Below, piece by piece: positions 11,198 to 24,913 of a stretch of DNA of 64,000 nucleotides (position 1 is the stretch's first letter; every line of letters starts with the position of its first letter). Source of the DNA: Gymnorhina tibicen (Eukaryota > Chordata > Aves > Passeriformes > Artamidae); the NCBI GenBank assembly GCA_013399875.1, contig VXAZ01007529.1:246613-310612 (forward strand), read 5' to 3'. The notes under the pieces are model-generated. The model worked only from the letters and a program-made list of their open reading frames with translations. It ran no database searches and was not told where the DNA came from. The position numbers and the translations under genes were made by a program.

Positions 11198-14100
11198 ATC
11201 TTTGGCAGGAGGACATTTCCTCAGTCCACATAAACGTGCCTTGTGTGAATCTGGGTATACCTTCTGTAAAAGGCAGCTGTGGTTGCAGCGCTGGCCCTCT
11301 CCAAAACACAGCACATTGTCACTCTTCACCTGTGTCACAGGGAGCAGACAGGGTCATTGATAGACCAGCTAATTCATCCAGGGGAAGCTGCTAAGGAGGC
11401 AGGTAGCATGGTCCTTTCCTCTAAGCAAAAACATTCCTGTGGAGGGTGTGAGGAAAGCAAAGGAAGCGCTGAAAAATACAGGGAGTCGGAGCTGCTGGGT
11501 GGCAAACATCTTGCAGAGATTTCGGAAAGGGAGGGAGAATTCAGCTGTTCAACCGTAACATCAGATGAAAGGCTCTTTCCTGCTATGATAAGGGTTAAAT
11601 AAATACCATTAGATCATCTGTAGCAGTAATTCGAAAGCAAAATGAACCTCTATTAATTGGGGTTAATCCCCCTGTGTTGATGAGGCATTAACCACGCTCA
11701 CTGAGCACAAATGATGAAGCCTTGCTCCCAATTACCCTGTGCAGCCCCTGTTTTCAGCACTCAGGACTATGAAGCTGTTAAGTGAGGGCAAAATTTGGCT
11801 CAGAAGGTACTAAACCCAAATTGAATGCATGAGGGGGAGCCCAAGTTGGAAGCATTATCCACCACACAAAACAAGCCAAGTTTTTAACATGAGTTCATAA
11901 AAATTGCTCATTACTTCGTCTAGTTCCAGGGATTTAGGTTTTAAAATAAGTTTTGAACTGTCTGGTATGACCAGTACACATATATTTAGCAGCAATTTAC
12001 AAAAGAAAAAAACCCTGTAAATGGAAGTATGCAGCAAAATACTGTGTCTAGCACTGCAAATAACCTCTGTTGATTCTTATTTATGTTCTCAGTGTCTCAG
12101 AGAGGAATTTTAATACAAATCTTGGTTTTGATTTACACACCATATTTTGTAAAAGTAACCACCTCAACTTAGTGCTTGTAGAGGTTTGTGGTGTGCAATC
12201 TTTGTGGATAATGAAGCAGAAACATGGCTCTAAAGCTGCTGAGCAATGCAAGAGTTGTAAGTCCCACACTTGTACAGCAGAGAGTGAAAACAAACGTGAA
12301 AATGACAGAATCAGTTTCTCAGGCTCAGAGATTAAATATGTCTTAAAATATCGAATGACAGCTTTTGTTAAATTATTACAAATATCTCGAGTCAGATTTG
12401 TATATGAGACAGCCCACTGCTCATATGGAGCATAATTTTTGTAATCTTCGTTATTGCACAAATCTACTCAATGCTATTCCCATTAAGTTCAGAAAACAGA
12501 AATTTGCTCATTTCCACACTGCTGACAGAGCATTCAGAATAACCCCAACAGATGAGCCAAATCTCAGGTCAGAGCATGATCCCTGAATTTATGTCCTAAG
12601 GATAAAACTACCAGGAAGGAATTTTTTTTCTGCAGAGAGTAAGAGCTCAGCTGCCACAGTCACAGTGTCTGTGCCATGCTGTCACATGTTTGAACACTTT
12701 AGGAGGTAGAATCTGGTCAGCTGGAGAGCTGATGTGAAGAAAAAGTGAGAGACGGATGGGCAATAATTATTACATTGCCTCCTTGAAAACTAGATGCCTC
12801 AAACACATAAAATGCAGCCATCAGGATCCTCCTGATCTCAGGCTCTGACTCAGAGGCACTTATTCCCTAGGTCAATAATCTTGGATTCCTGAGACTTGGC
12901 GTCGGGACATGGTACTTGTCCTAGGCGGGGGTAAAGGTGAAAAAACCCCTTCTCCCACCACAATCAGATAATGGCAATTATGCAAAAGGGAGTTCTCATG
13001 GGAACAGTTTTGTCTCAAACTCCCATGGCTTTTTTTTAAATTTTTTTTCCACAGAAATGAAAGATATGGGTTTCTGAGAAAGGGCCTGCTGCCTGTAGTT
13101 TTCTCAGAGGGATATGACGGCGCTGGACCATAGAACTTAGACAGAAAGAGGGAGATTCTCACTGAGTTGAGTTATTCAGTGACCTATTTTCCCTTCACTA
13201 TAAAATTACGTGGTGAACTTTCCTGTTGCAGAGAGAATTTGCATGTGAGTGACAATGAAAAGCACCTCGGTACCGAGACTGGATTGAGGAGAGGAGCTCA
13301 GCAGTCCCTGTGGCTCCCTCCTCTCTTTTCCTGAATGCCCTGGGAGACTCGAGGGTGTCAGTGGCACAAAAAGGGAGAACAGTGAAAGAACAGCTGCAGA
13401 ACACACTTCCCCATTCACAACAGCCAGGCAAAGGCAGCGCAAGGACAACTCCATCATCCCAGAGGCTGATCCTGGGCAGGCCCTTCACCTCCCTCCATGG
13501 GATCACAAAGAGAAGGATCCACAGTGCCATTTCATAAACCAGCTTTAAGAAATATCATGGCAATGATGCGATGGTCTGGACCAGGTTCACACAAAATGAA
13601 AGGCAAAATCTGATGGGATTTTTTTTAGCAGCATTTGCTCTTGAACAGTTTATTTGCATCCAGAATGTACAGGGAAAATGATGTGAATAGTGGAAAGTGT
13701 CTAAGTCACACATACAACTAATAAATACTTTATTCTGATCTCATGCAGGTTTAATGTCTGACTTCAGTGGAATTAGTCCCAGTTTTTACTGATACAATAA
13801 AGCTTGGAATTACATCTGTGACATTTGAAAGCAGGTGGTGGGCTCTGTACGAGCTCAGACTCTCCATTTCTGTGTGCCACGTAGCTGCTGCCCATGTAGC
13901 TCCGAGATGGATGCTGATGGAGTTATTTAATATGACAGATTATAGGGACCTACACTTCCATGCTTTAAATTACATCTGCCCTGCTGGGAGGGATATTGCT
14001 GACAGATCTCAGACTGATTCAATGCAGCTCACCAGGCAAACCCCAGAGGTTTTCCATGCCACCAGCTAAACAGTCTTCCCTGAGAACCACAAGGCAGAGA

Positions 14101-17100
14101 ATTCAAAATCAACTCTGATTCTTGCTTCAGATGGAATTTCAGTGGCCTGGTTTTGTTTGAAGAAGTGATGAGAAGTCAAAGTTAGATGTGCAGGTACTGA
14201 CATTCAGAATTAAATTCTGAAATCCATAACTACTGCCAGTACAAGAAAACTGGAAGATTAAGGTAGCATGTGCACATTGAAGGCTCAGTGAAGACGCTCT
14301 TGTGCAGAAACAAAATTGCTTTAGGCAACAGCAGTTCATTTGGAGCAAAGACAAAGATCCCAGTCCTACTGAACAGCGGTGCCCAAGTGAGTTTCTTTTT
14401 AATTCACCAGGAACTTCATGGTTTGGGCTTTCCCAGGCATTTTTCGGTAGGTATTATGGAGCATAATTAGCATGATAACTTTTACTACGTTAGAAACATT
14501 CCAGAACTACAAGCTGAAATAAACTGAAATAAATGATCCTGGTTAAGCACCACATCCTGGGTTTTGAAGCCTTTACCAGCCTTCAATAATGGCTCAGTTT
14601 GCAAATGCAGCTTGACATCGTGGCTAGGAAAATTTCCTTGAGATTTTTATCTTCATCTGCTTTTCCATAAAATCTTCATAAATACCAGAGATTTTACAGT
14701 GCCTAAACATAATCTGAAGTATCCACTTCTGTCATCCTGAGGTCATCCATTCTCCATGAAGTGTTTACTAAATATTCCATTGCCCCAAGCAATGACTTGC
14801 TCAGTGGGAACAGTGCAGGCTCCATGAGTGAGGAGCTACAGCTCAGGAGTTGTCAATACAGAAAATAAAACAAAAGCTGATATCAAGAAATTCACTGGAA
14901 AGCCAGAACTGCAGCTTAAAAAAAAAAACCAAACAACTTTAGGAGAGGAAAGCAGAAAATGAGGAAAAACAAAATCCAAAAGTTTGCAAACTTAGGAGAA
15001 AAAAATCAGCTGACCTTTGATAATAGCAGTAATTGGGGTTTTTTTCCCTCACAGGGTTCATCCCCCTCTGCCTTGCAAAATCCATTCCTTTCCCAACAAA
15101 GTAAAATACAATAACTTGAGCTGAAACTCTGTCAGGCAGATTTTCATTCTTAAGGCATTTAGTGAGTCTCTGCTAATAGTGTCTGTAGGAGTGGTTTATA
15201 GATCCATTCTCAAAAAAAAAAACCCCAAAAAACCCCCAAAACCACAATCAGGATTTACTGAGAGCCAGTTCCATAGCTCAGTCTGTATTAAAGTGGATTT
15301 AGCTCACTCTAACTGCTTGCATAAGTCTTGATCCAAAATAGCCCTTAAGTTCATGTCCAGTTTTAAAGGAAAAAGAGCTGTCAAGAAGTTGGTAAGATTA
15401 ACCCCGTGCTTAAAGCTGAGCACATGTTCAAATGCTTTTAGGGATCAGGGTAATAATAAAGTTCATTAGTGATTTTATTCCTGGAACTTATAGTTGTTCG
15501 CTGAAAAAAAAAAAAACCCAAATGGAACAATAGGATGATCAAGCTTCTTAGTTCCCATCCTATAAATTTTGCTTAAAAATCCCAGGATAAAAGAGGTACA
15601 AAAGATAATCTGTAAGCATTTAAGACTTGATCCAAAGACCATGGAATTTTGCAAAAAGCTTCAAGAAATTTCTAGTGGGTCCTGGGTTATGTGCTTGGTA
15701 ATTGAACCATGACCAATAAAATGCCATGGATTTATTGGGCAATGAAGAGAACACACCAAATAAAACTGATCATTCATTGTTTTTAGAAATCAAAGCACAA
15801 AATTAGCAGTAAAGCGTTTGGCAGCACTTCACAAATTCTTCCTTGGAAAAGTCATTCAGCTGGACTTGGATATGAATGCAATTGCCTGCGCGAGGTGCTG
15901 GGGAAAGGGAAGTCAGTTACATGCAGAAATAATTGGAAATTCCAGGGGGAAAAGTTACCCTGTGGATCACTGTGGGAATAGCTTTAGACCTGGGGTGAAG
16001 TTATCGAGGCCACCCCAGTGATTGAGAGACACCCCAGTGATCAGTGACAGTGATCAGACACCCCAGTGTCTGAAGGCAAATTGGACATTTCCCTTCAAAT
16101 GAGGGGTTTGACAGCAGCACTTTCTAAAAGGTGCAGAGGAAGCAGAAAATCTTTTAGGTAAAGATGTGAGATTACTTTCTCCTTGCCTTGTACCTCTTAT
16201 ACCAATAGCTGCTTAAAGGCTGCTGCAACTGCAGGTGCATATTTTAGTGACATGCTCAGAGAAACTATTTATCTGAATTTATCCCTCCTGCCATCCATAT
16301 ACCCCATCCAAGACTTGAGCAAGTTGCTACAATAAAGTCCTGAGCTTTTCCAAGTCCTTGCTAGACTGCTCCAAAAATTTTTATGGAAGATTTAGAGCAA
16401 ACACACAGATTTAAATGCTGTTTAATATCATCCTCGATGTCAGGGGTATGTGAGCATCCTTCACTGAGGACATCCAGAGGTGTTAAAAGAAAAGGACCAA
16501 CATCTGTCACTGCAGCTGGCAAACTGCTGTCAGGACAACACTAACACTTGCTTTCACATCTCTCTTCCCTCCCAGCTAATTTCTTGTTCTGTCCTTATTA
16601 GTTCTCCAGATGAATTTATTAGTCTGTCACTCGAATGTGAGGGACACTAAGGAAAGGTGGCAAAAACCAGACTGTGAGAATAATTTTTTGGCCAGCTGGA
16701 AACAGCTTTGTGCTGCAGGCTGGGCACCCCTGTCTTAGGGAGTGGTGAATTCCATCAAAGACTTAAAAAGAAGGACAAAATGAGGATATAGACTCATTTT
16801 CTGTCAGGATCACAACCTTATTTGCAGACCACTTTGTTTGTCTCTTGGTCCACCATGCACTGGCAGGCTAAAAGTAGGAACTACCTATGAGGAGAAAGGC
16901 GTTTGGGCTAAATGAGGGGGATTTTTGGGACTGTCAGAATGAAGTGCCCAGAAAACATGAATCTAGCCCTTAATGAAACCAGTTTTTCCTTAAAATAATA
17001 AAAAATAGAATTGCTCATCACAGGTAAACATACATTTATATAGTTATTGATTGCCTTTTACCCATGTGAGTTTTAACTTTTTTTTATGGACTCTGCAATT

Positions 17101-18234
17101 CCTGAAGCCTCCCATGGGCTGGAAGGCTTGTCCCTAGTATGATTTACCTACAAATCCCAGCATTTCAAATTAAGGTGTCCTGTCAAGAGGAAGCCCCAGG
17201 TGCTTTCAGCACAAGTGTGAGCTCTGAAAATGAAGTTAAAGCTGTCAACACTGACCAAAAATGAAAGGGTTCATGGGACAGAGATGGAAATCCCAGGACA
17301 AAAAGCTTCAAACAAGGGAGGGGAAAGAACAAGGAGGGGGGAAGAGACAACTTCTTTGGATATTTGGCAGTGGGGACAGAATGCCAATCCTCAGATGTGC
17401 AGTTTACAATAGAGATGACAAACTGGGTGCAAGGCAATGACCCATTCCTGGGCTGGGCAGGGGACAAGATAAACCAGCTCTGGAAGACTGCCTTCCAGAG
17501 GTTAAGCGCTAGTTGGGGCCAAGGAGCTGAAGGCCACCCACGCAGATCAAGTGGGAAAGCGCTAATGGGAAAGTCATTTTGGGAGTTAAAAATATAACCG
17601 GTTCCTTAATCTGGGAACACAGAGCTGTAAAATAACAGCTGGACAGCAAGGCAGAACAAAGTTCTCTTCAGTGGTTGAGTGAAAGGTGGTTGAATGGAAA
17701 GACACCGTCTGCTTGATCAGAACAGGCCCTCAGCCAGGGTGGCTACGTGTGGAGAAAGGCAGGGTCGCATTCCTCTGAGATGGCAGCACAGCTCTGTCCC
17801 ACAGGCCAGGGCAGCAGTCTTCAAAGTCACAATGAAATATTAGACGTTTTAAAAGGATTTCCCACTATATTGATGTTGTTCCCATAACACAAGCCAAGGA
17901 GTAGGAAGGCAGCACATCAAAACATGTTTGCATGCACTTGGGAACAGGCGTCTCTTCTGCACCAGACAATGCTTTCTACTGCCTGTAAAGGCAACGTTTG
18001 GGCTGCGAGTCCATGGAAAAATCTTCCTACGGCACCTGCACCATAAGCAGGAGGCTGAGAAAGCAGCCTCTGTTGCTGATGGTGTTTGAAGCGGTTCACA
18101 AAACCCAGGGGCATGTCAGATCCTGCAGGGATGAGCACTCCCATTCTGCCCCAGTGTCCAGCTGAACCACTTCCACTGCTCCAGGAAGAAAACCCACCCA
18201 CCGTGGGCCCACCATTTAGGATTGCTGTGGCTGT
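11198..18234. other. Intergenic DNA, no gene seen
   Basis: AT-rich unique-looking sequence. It has A-rich runs near 14919-14930, 15211-15240 and 15504-15518, and a small 12-bp repeat cluster at 16011-16070. Open frames here (up to about 126 codons, for example 12081-12461 minus) are of a length expected by chance and match no family that I know. Confidence 0.55.
16011..16070 (+). repeat. Interspersed 12-bp repeat, three copies
   Basis: CACCCCAGTGAT occurs at 16011-16022 and 16030-16041, and CACCCCAGTGTC at 16059-16070, with GTGATCAG repeated between the second and third copies. It looks like a small local duplication cluster of irregular period. Confidence 0.75.
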
Positions 18235-18864
18235 CCATGAGCCAGCAGTGCCCTGGGAGCTGAGAAGGTCGGTGGTGTCCGGGGGTGCATTGGGAAGAGC
18301 AGTGCCAGCAGGTCAGGGAGTGATCCTGCCCCTCTGCCCAGCCCTGGGAGGCACATCTGCAGTGCTGTGTCCAGTCCTGGGCTCCTCAGCACAGGAGGGA
18401 CAGGGAGCTCCTGGAGCGGGGCCAGCAGAGGCTGTGGAGATGCTTTAGGGCCTGGAGCATCTCTGACAGGGAAAGGCTGAGGGAGCTGGGGCTGTGCAGC
18501 CTCGAGAGGAGCCCCAGCTGAGAGGGGCCCTCAGCCCTGGGTGTCCCTGTCTGCAGGGAGGGCTCCGAGCAGGGCCCAGGCTCTGCTCCGGGGGCCCGGC
18601 AATGGCACCAGAGGAACGGGCAGGGACTGATCCCAGGAAGTTCCCCCTGGGCAGGAGGCAGAACTTCTGTCCTGTGCAGTGACCGAGCCCTGAACAGAGA
18701 CCAGGGATGGTGTGGAGTCTCCTCACTGGGGATATTCCAGGACCATCTGGACACAGTCCTGTGCCCTGTGCTCTGGGATGGCCCTGCTGGAGCAGGGAGG
18801 TGGCACCAGTGACCCGCTGTGGTCCCTTCCAGCCTGGCCCATCCTGGGATTCTGGGATTCTGTG
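18235..18864 (+). repeat. CR1 LINE 3' end, long and GC-rich (sense on +)
   Basis: About 630 bases of a CR1 3' region in sense orientation. From the GGTGTCCGGGGGTGCATTGG block (18272) it passes through 'ctgtgtccagtcctgggctcc' near 18365 (22 bases, paraphrased) and AAGGCTGAGGGAGCTGGGG near 18474. It then covers the terminal segment and finishes GGGATTCTGGGATTCTGTG at 18846-18864, the octamer-type tail. It is markedly more GC-rich and more intact than the other copies, which suggests a younger insertion or different subfamily. The 5' boundary is approximate. No intact reverse-transcriptase frame remains. Confidence 0.88.
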
Positions 18865-21299
18865 TGAATAGTGGCTGATCCAGGGCAGAGCACAGACTGA
18901 ACTGTGCTACAATTCAGGATTGCAGAGCTCTTGTGCACGTCAGTTCAGAAGCACAACTCACACAAGGCAGGCAAGATGTAGCTGTGGCTGTTGCAAGGGG
19001 TTAAATATTCATTTATCAGCAGCACCTCTGCTTGAGAGTGAGCTCTGCAAACACTCAAACCACCACAGAAGAACCACAGGTCACAAGATCCAGGTTCAGG
19101 AGCTGAAGACACTCTCAGCACTTCCCAAGCATCACATTTTGTAGCAGCACAGGACACAGGCACTGATTCTGCCTGCATCCCTGCACTCTCCTTTCTGCCA
19201 GCTCAGCATTCCCCACTATTGCACTTTTAGATTTTTCTTTCAGGCTGTGGTACATGACAAATGCAGAACAGGGACAACTTCTGCAGTTTCCTGTCTTACA
19301 GCTCCTAGCTTAACAGCTGTTCCTAAATCCCCTGCAAAGCTTGGAAGAGGCACAAAGCAGAAAAAGACTGTCATCTTGCAGTGTAACAACTGACTGCTTT
19401 ATGATGTAATAGCCACCACTCACATTTTTCCCTGGGATAAACTGTTGGCATTCCAGAAGAAAAGGGTAGATTCCTGAGCCTACTTATTAATTTCCTGCAG
19501 GCTAACCACATTCATAGAGAAAGGCTGTGTAGATCCCCTGCTGTTACATTAATTTGTAGGCAAGCCTGTCAGCTCTTTCAATTAAAGCTTTTGGTTTGTG
19601 ATGGAAATGAGGCTTCCAAATTTACTTCCTTTTCTTGCAAAAAGTTTTATTCCAAAGTTATTATTCCAGTATCCTCATTATCACAGTATTATTACATATT
19701 ATCCCTCAAGAACTAGTTTTAAACCATTCAGTGGCATCCAGATTTTTAGCTGACATAATATGGGATGTATCAAGGGTGGCAACATTCACCGCTGCTGTTT
19801 AGTGACTCAGTGCATGACAGAGGTCTGAAAATGGACTTCTGTTTGACACATCACATTTCCTTCAGCTACTGTGCCTCTTATTACCTTCAGCTGCTACCTC
19901 TGCCTTGTATTTTCAAATCCAAGACTACTGCAAAATGAACTTTATTTATGCAATAAACAGGGCACCTGTCTGGCACCTGTTTTAAGCATTTACCACTGAC
20001 AGTGAAGCTGCCTCAGCTGGAGAGAAAAACTAAAATATTCCTTCAGATTGCAAGAGAAGGAGCCTTCAGAAGTCTGCTTATTCAGTGTAATCTGGCAAAG
20101 TGCTGCATCCTGGAACACACCCTGCTCTTCAGCACTAGAGGACAGAGACAGTTTTTCAAAGCTGTGGACATTCGCACCACAAACGATGTGTTACAGCGTT
20201 TTCACCATGATCAAACACAAAAGAAAAGCCAGACTTACCTCTGCGTGAGCCTTTTTGGATCATCACACATGTGAGCTGCAGAGGTGGAAGGAGAGGCACG
20301 TGGAAAAGCAGGACAGGTACGGACCAGAACGGGCACCCAGCAGTCAGCACTTGCAAAATGGCTACGGGAAGACTGGAGCAGTTCAGCTCTGCAAGACTTA
20401 AAGGGACAGATTTCCATGAGCACACAGGGGCAAAAGCCTCTGGAAGAGCACAATTCCCCACTGGGAGAAGGCAGGCCCTGGTCCTGGAAATATTGAAGCA
20501 TATCCTTAACTCTCAGCATGTGAGAACTGCTGTGGACTTCAGTCTGTGCAGCCCTGCACAAGCCTGCAGGACTCGATTTCCTGCCGTGCACAGAGTTACC
20601 CAGGGAGGGGATGCTCCAGCAGAGTGCTTGTGACAGCTCCATCACAAAAGGAGTGAGGTACCATCTCTGGTGAGTTAGTCTAACCACTGAAGCATGCTAA
20701 GATACATTCTACAAGTCCAGAAAGGAAAGAAAATAAAATAATCAAAATGTGCCCTATAAAAATCTCAAATTGTTGCAAGAAACATTGCTGTATTCACTCT
20801 GATATTTCTATTTTGTTTTCTCAGTGTAATACCCACAATAGGTGCCCATCTAATTGAAACAATTCCAAAGCACTTTAGACTGCTCAAAACAAGTGAAAAC
20901 AGCCCCAGTTATTGATTTACAGCTCCCCTCTCCTCTATAACTGCATCACAGAGTGTCAAGTATTTTGCTGTGAGAGCAGAAACACCCCAATGACAGGGCC
21001 CAGGAGACTTTGAAGACACCAAATCAATATCAGAGGGTTTCAAAAGAGAGTTTCCCCTTAGCTTTGCTGCTCAAGATTGTCACAGCATGGCTGCATAGGA
21101 CAACTGGAGCCTTTATGGTGTCCCCAGACCTTTGTCCACCACAAAGGCCCCCAAAACAACACATATGACGATCCTTTTCAGTCATGAGAGGTGGCATCAT
21201 GACTTTGGGACAGTCAGGAGGGGATTTCTGCAGTTATGGGATATGAATAGGCAACATATTTGGGCTCGGGCTTGCTCTGAAGTAGCTCTTCTACAGCAC
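18865..21299. other. Intergenic DNA, no gene seen
   Basis: Unique-looking AT-rich sequence. A 150-codon antisense open frame spans 20235-20687 and overlaps a 120-codon sense frame at 20271-20633. Neither shows a recognisable domain, signal peptide or homology, so I treat both as chance frames. Confidence 0.5.
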
Positions 21300-21448
21300 A
21301 GAATCACAGAACCATACAATCACAGAATCATAAACTCATAGAATCATAGTATCAAAGAACCATAAAATCACAGACTCATAGAATCATAAAATCATGGAGT
21401 GGTTTGGGTTGGAAGGAACCCTAAAGATCATCTTGTTCCAACCCTCTC
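21300..21448 (-). repeat. CR1 3' tip with expanded octamer tail
   Basis: Twelve consecutive 8-base units (AGAATCAC, AGAACCAT, ACAATCAC, AGAATCAT and variants) fill 21300-21395 in exact register. They are followed at 21396 by GGAGTGGTTTGGGTTGGAAG and the CR1 3' terminal block up to 21448. The unit is the CR1 3' octamer read on the opposite strand. CR1 copies usually end in only a few octamers, so this tail has expanded. The CR1 body is very short (about 50 bases). Confidence 0.88.
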
Positions 21449-24400
21449 GAAAAAAAATAAGGATATGGTGTTGCTGATGGGATTTATATGCTCATATTGA
21501 ATCATATAACTAGTTAAATGCTGAAAGAATTGAAACCCTAGGGTTTTTTTCATATTTTCCCCTGTGATTAGAAGCTAATCTTAGCTGTTTTCCCAATGCC
21601 TTCATTTTCCTCCTGATACTGAGTTTACTCTGTACTCTGCTCATGTTTCCACAAATATGAAATCAACATTAGGGTCACAATTAGAGATATTTTACTTTGT
21701 AAAACTTCATTAAATTCATATCACCAAATAAACCCCTGTATATGCAATAACTCGGACTTGCACGCAACCCATAAACCACTCATCTTTGATTGCCTCCAGA
21801 CACAGGGGGCTGTGACCCTCTCAGACATCTTAGCACCAGAGGAATTGCCCTGCGGGTTTCATTTGCTGCAGGATGTTTCAGGAAACGTGGTGGGGTTTTT
21901 TCCTCCACTAATTGAAATGTCCTGAAAATGTCATGAGACCCATTCTGCTCCTACTGACATCACCGATTCGTTCTGTGCCAGTCATCTCAGTGAGGGGGAC
22001 ACCAGGCCCCAGTTTCCTCTGCTTAGAGGAAGTAGTTCCCACTCCATGTTTTGTGTGGGTTGTAGCTTTTTTACAGTGTGTCATTAGCATGACTGATTAC
22101 ATGCTATTGACATGCTATGAAAGCTTGCCAGATGTAACTTAACGTTGTATTCTTAATGAATATCTGGGCCTGAATCTGATTTTTCTTGTACTACGTTCAC
22201 ACTGGAGCAGCAGCAATGTTGGAGTGAGTTTAGAAGGGATCCGTGGGCTGAGTCCTACGCCCAAGAACAACCATGAGGAAAATCAGGTGGAGTGATGGAT
22301 GTTGAACATATGGCAGCTGGAACCTGCATTTTGCATTTAATACTATGCATTTCAAACATTACTAAGAGGGTAAGCATTCATGGATTCTGCAATCAATTAA
22401 TGGGGCTAAGTTTATCACCTCAAGACTTCTTAATAATAGAAATTCAAAGGCAATCACTTAAGGGGACTTCTTTATACCCTGCCATTAAAACAAATGTTCC
22501 TTGTAAGGCATTAGTACAGGTGGGAAGAATTTACCATGCAGGGATAAGAAAATCAGACAGGAAATGTTCCAGTGATTGTTTTAAATATCTCTGGGTGAGG
22601 TAGCAGATAAACAGGGCTAAGGAACTTCAGAGAGTTTGAAACCTTTCACTTTCTGAGCCAGACTGCCCTTTCCACAGACACACTTCTTAAAAAATTAGGT
22701 ACCAAAAGATTTATTGGCTGGAAAGGGGAAAAGTTTTAAAATAGTTTTCTTTATTGTTTTAACATGAAGCAACTCACAGCATGTGTGTGTCCCTAGACAA
22801 GAGGGCAGATTAAGATTATTCCGTGCTTTGATAGAACAAGTCCCTTTATAGTTTGCTTTAAAGTTCGGTTTAATTGTGCAAGACCTGGATTTGTTCTCCC
22901 TTGAATATGTGTAGACCTAAGAATTTGGGGTTTTTACTGCACTAGAGCTTAAAAATTCATCTTTTTTCTGTATCAAATGCTGTCATATGCCACATTGGGT
23001 GCTTATACCCCACACACATAGCAATGCCTGGTGTGCAAATTCCTGCAGCCAGGGATGTGTCCAACAAGGCTCTGCACACAATGGAAGTGCTCCTTAGCAC
23101 AGTTGTCTGGTGGCTGTTTTAGATGGTGTGAAATTGCCTCTTCACTGATTTCCAGAGGTAAAAAAGGTTTCTGTAAAGGCTGTTGGCTGAAAAGCAGCAC
23201 GATAAGGAAGGAGATAAAGTAGCTGGCAGAAGAAACCTGTAATGTTTGCAAAAGGAAAAGCAAGGAAGCAAAAGAAGCAGCCCTGATGGAGAAAAAAAGA
23301 GGCTAAGGAAGAGATTTCCTGTCTAGTGAAGACAATAGTCACTTGCTTGAGAAATCAGAGAGGAGCAGACAACAGCAGGAGAAATGTTTCCAGGGGTTCT
23401 CATGGAATTGGAACACAGAGTTTTCTTTGGCAAGTGAATTTGCTGCAAGAGCCAAATGTCTTCAGAAACAGCTTATCCTCTAGTAGCTGTCTTTTGCTTA
23501 AACTCCCTCAAAAAGCATCTGTAAAGCACTGTGAAGCATGAAGCCATTCCAAGTGCAATCAGTTAGATAAGGCAGCGTCCATTCCAGCCCAGCCACTTGT
23601 TCTAACAACCTTGGTAATTCCAAGCTCTGCACAGGAGAGGCTCCCGGCTGCCTCCTGCACGGCAGGGAGCCACGGACTGGCTGCTCTTCCACAGCCCAAG
23701 CGGTTTAGCAAGAGCTCAGCCCAAAGGGTCTGCGGGATCTCAGAGCCCACACATCTATGAATGCTGTGCATTTTTCCCAGGGAAAAGGGAGAAAGCACTG
23801 AGTGGAGAAGCAGCAGTTGCCTACAAGCAGTTTACCCTCTCACTTCCTGCACCTGATGTTCGACTGGAGGAGGGAAGAGGCTGAGGGACAACAAAACATC
23901 AGTCTCCAGCATTTCATTCCACAAGAAGGAGTTTTCTTTCAAGGGCATACATCAAAGTTCCCAGATAGCTGCATTTTAAATCCATCCCTTACAACGATCT
24001 GATGGAAGGGAAAAGTCTCTGGGGACACACACTGGCTCATGGAGGAAATTAATGAATGGCACAGAGCTGATACACTGCTGGATATGTTCTTGTTTGTCAG
24101 CTGCCAGCAACACATGCAATTAGGAAAATTCAAGTCCAGTTGAAGCCTGGACACTGGTTGCCAATTTGGCAGCAGCCTCCCTGCTGTCAGGTCTTAGTTG
24201 ACAAGTAGTCCCTGTTTTAGAGTGACTCAAACATTTTATCTCTCATATGTTTTAAATAAATTAGGAAAGGCACGTGCAACAACAAAAAAAAAATACACTA
24301 GAATATTTTCATTATTACCTAAATGGACAGGGGTCAGAGTCATGTATTCTATTTAACTCAACACTAAGGTATGATTTCAGGAACAGAAGTGGAAAAAAAC

Positions 24401-24608
24401 AAGAGTCATTGGAACCAAGATTCTAAGGCTGTACTTACAAGAAGACTTAGGCAAGTGTTTAACTTCTCACAGTGCAAAACCAGTGTGTGGCAACACTATT
24501 CACAGGTTTAAAATGATACCTGGAGGTTGGGTAGGGTTAAACCCCTCATTTGCTACTTGAAATGGAACTTCTGCCAAAGGGCTTCTCATGTTGATCCATA
24601 AAAATCAT
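21449..24608. other. Intergenic DNA, no gene seen
   Basis: No gene, RNA or named repeat recognised. Open frames of 60-103 codons are scattered on both strands, without recognisable similarity. Confidence 0.5.
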
Positions 24609-24913
24609 ATAGAGTCATTACAGAACCACAGAATGGTTTGGGTTGGATGGGACCTTGAGGATCATCTTGTTCCAACCCCCTTGGGCAGGGAAACCTTCCA
24701 CCAGACCAGGTTGCTCAGAGCCCCATCCAGCCTGGCCTTGGACACTTCCAGGGATGGGGCAGCCACAGCTTCTCTGGGCAGCCTGTGCCAGGGCCTCCCC
24801 ACCCTCACAGGGAAGAATTTCTTCCTATTATATAATCCAAACCCACTCTCTGTCAGTGTGAAGCGATTCCTCCTTGCCCTGTCACTCCAGGCCCTTGTCA
24901 AAAGTCTTTCTCC
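24609..24913 (-). repeat. CR1 LINE 3' end (antisense on +)
   Basis: Begins with degenerate octamers, then CAGAATGGTTTGGGTTGGATG, and continues through CAGGTTGCTCAGAGCCCCAT, CACTTCCAGGGATGGGGCAG, CACCCTCACAGGGAAGAATT and GTGAAGCGATTCCTCCTTGC to CTTGTCAAAAGTCTTTCTCC. It is the reverse complement of about 300 bases of a CR1 3' end, well preserved. The overlapping open frame at 24588-24929 is repeat-derived. Confidence 0.95.

Noticed and set aside
20235..20687. 150-codon antisense frame
   Set aside because: No similarity recognised, and it overlaps an equally plausible-looking sense frame, which points to composition rather than coding.
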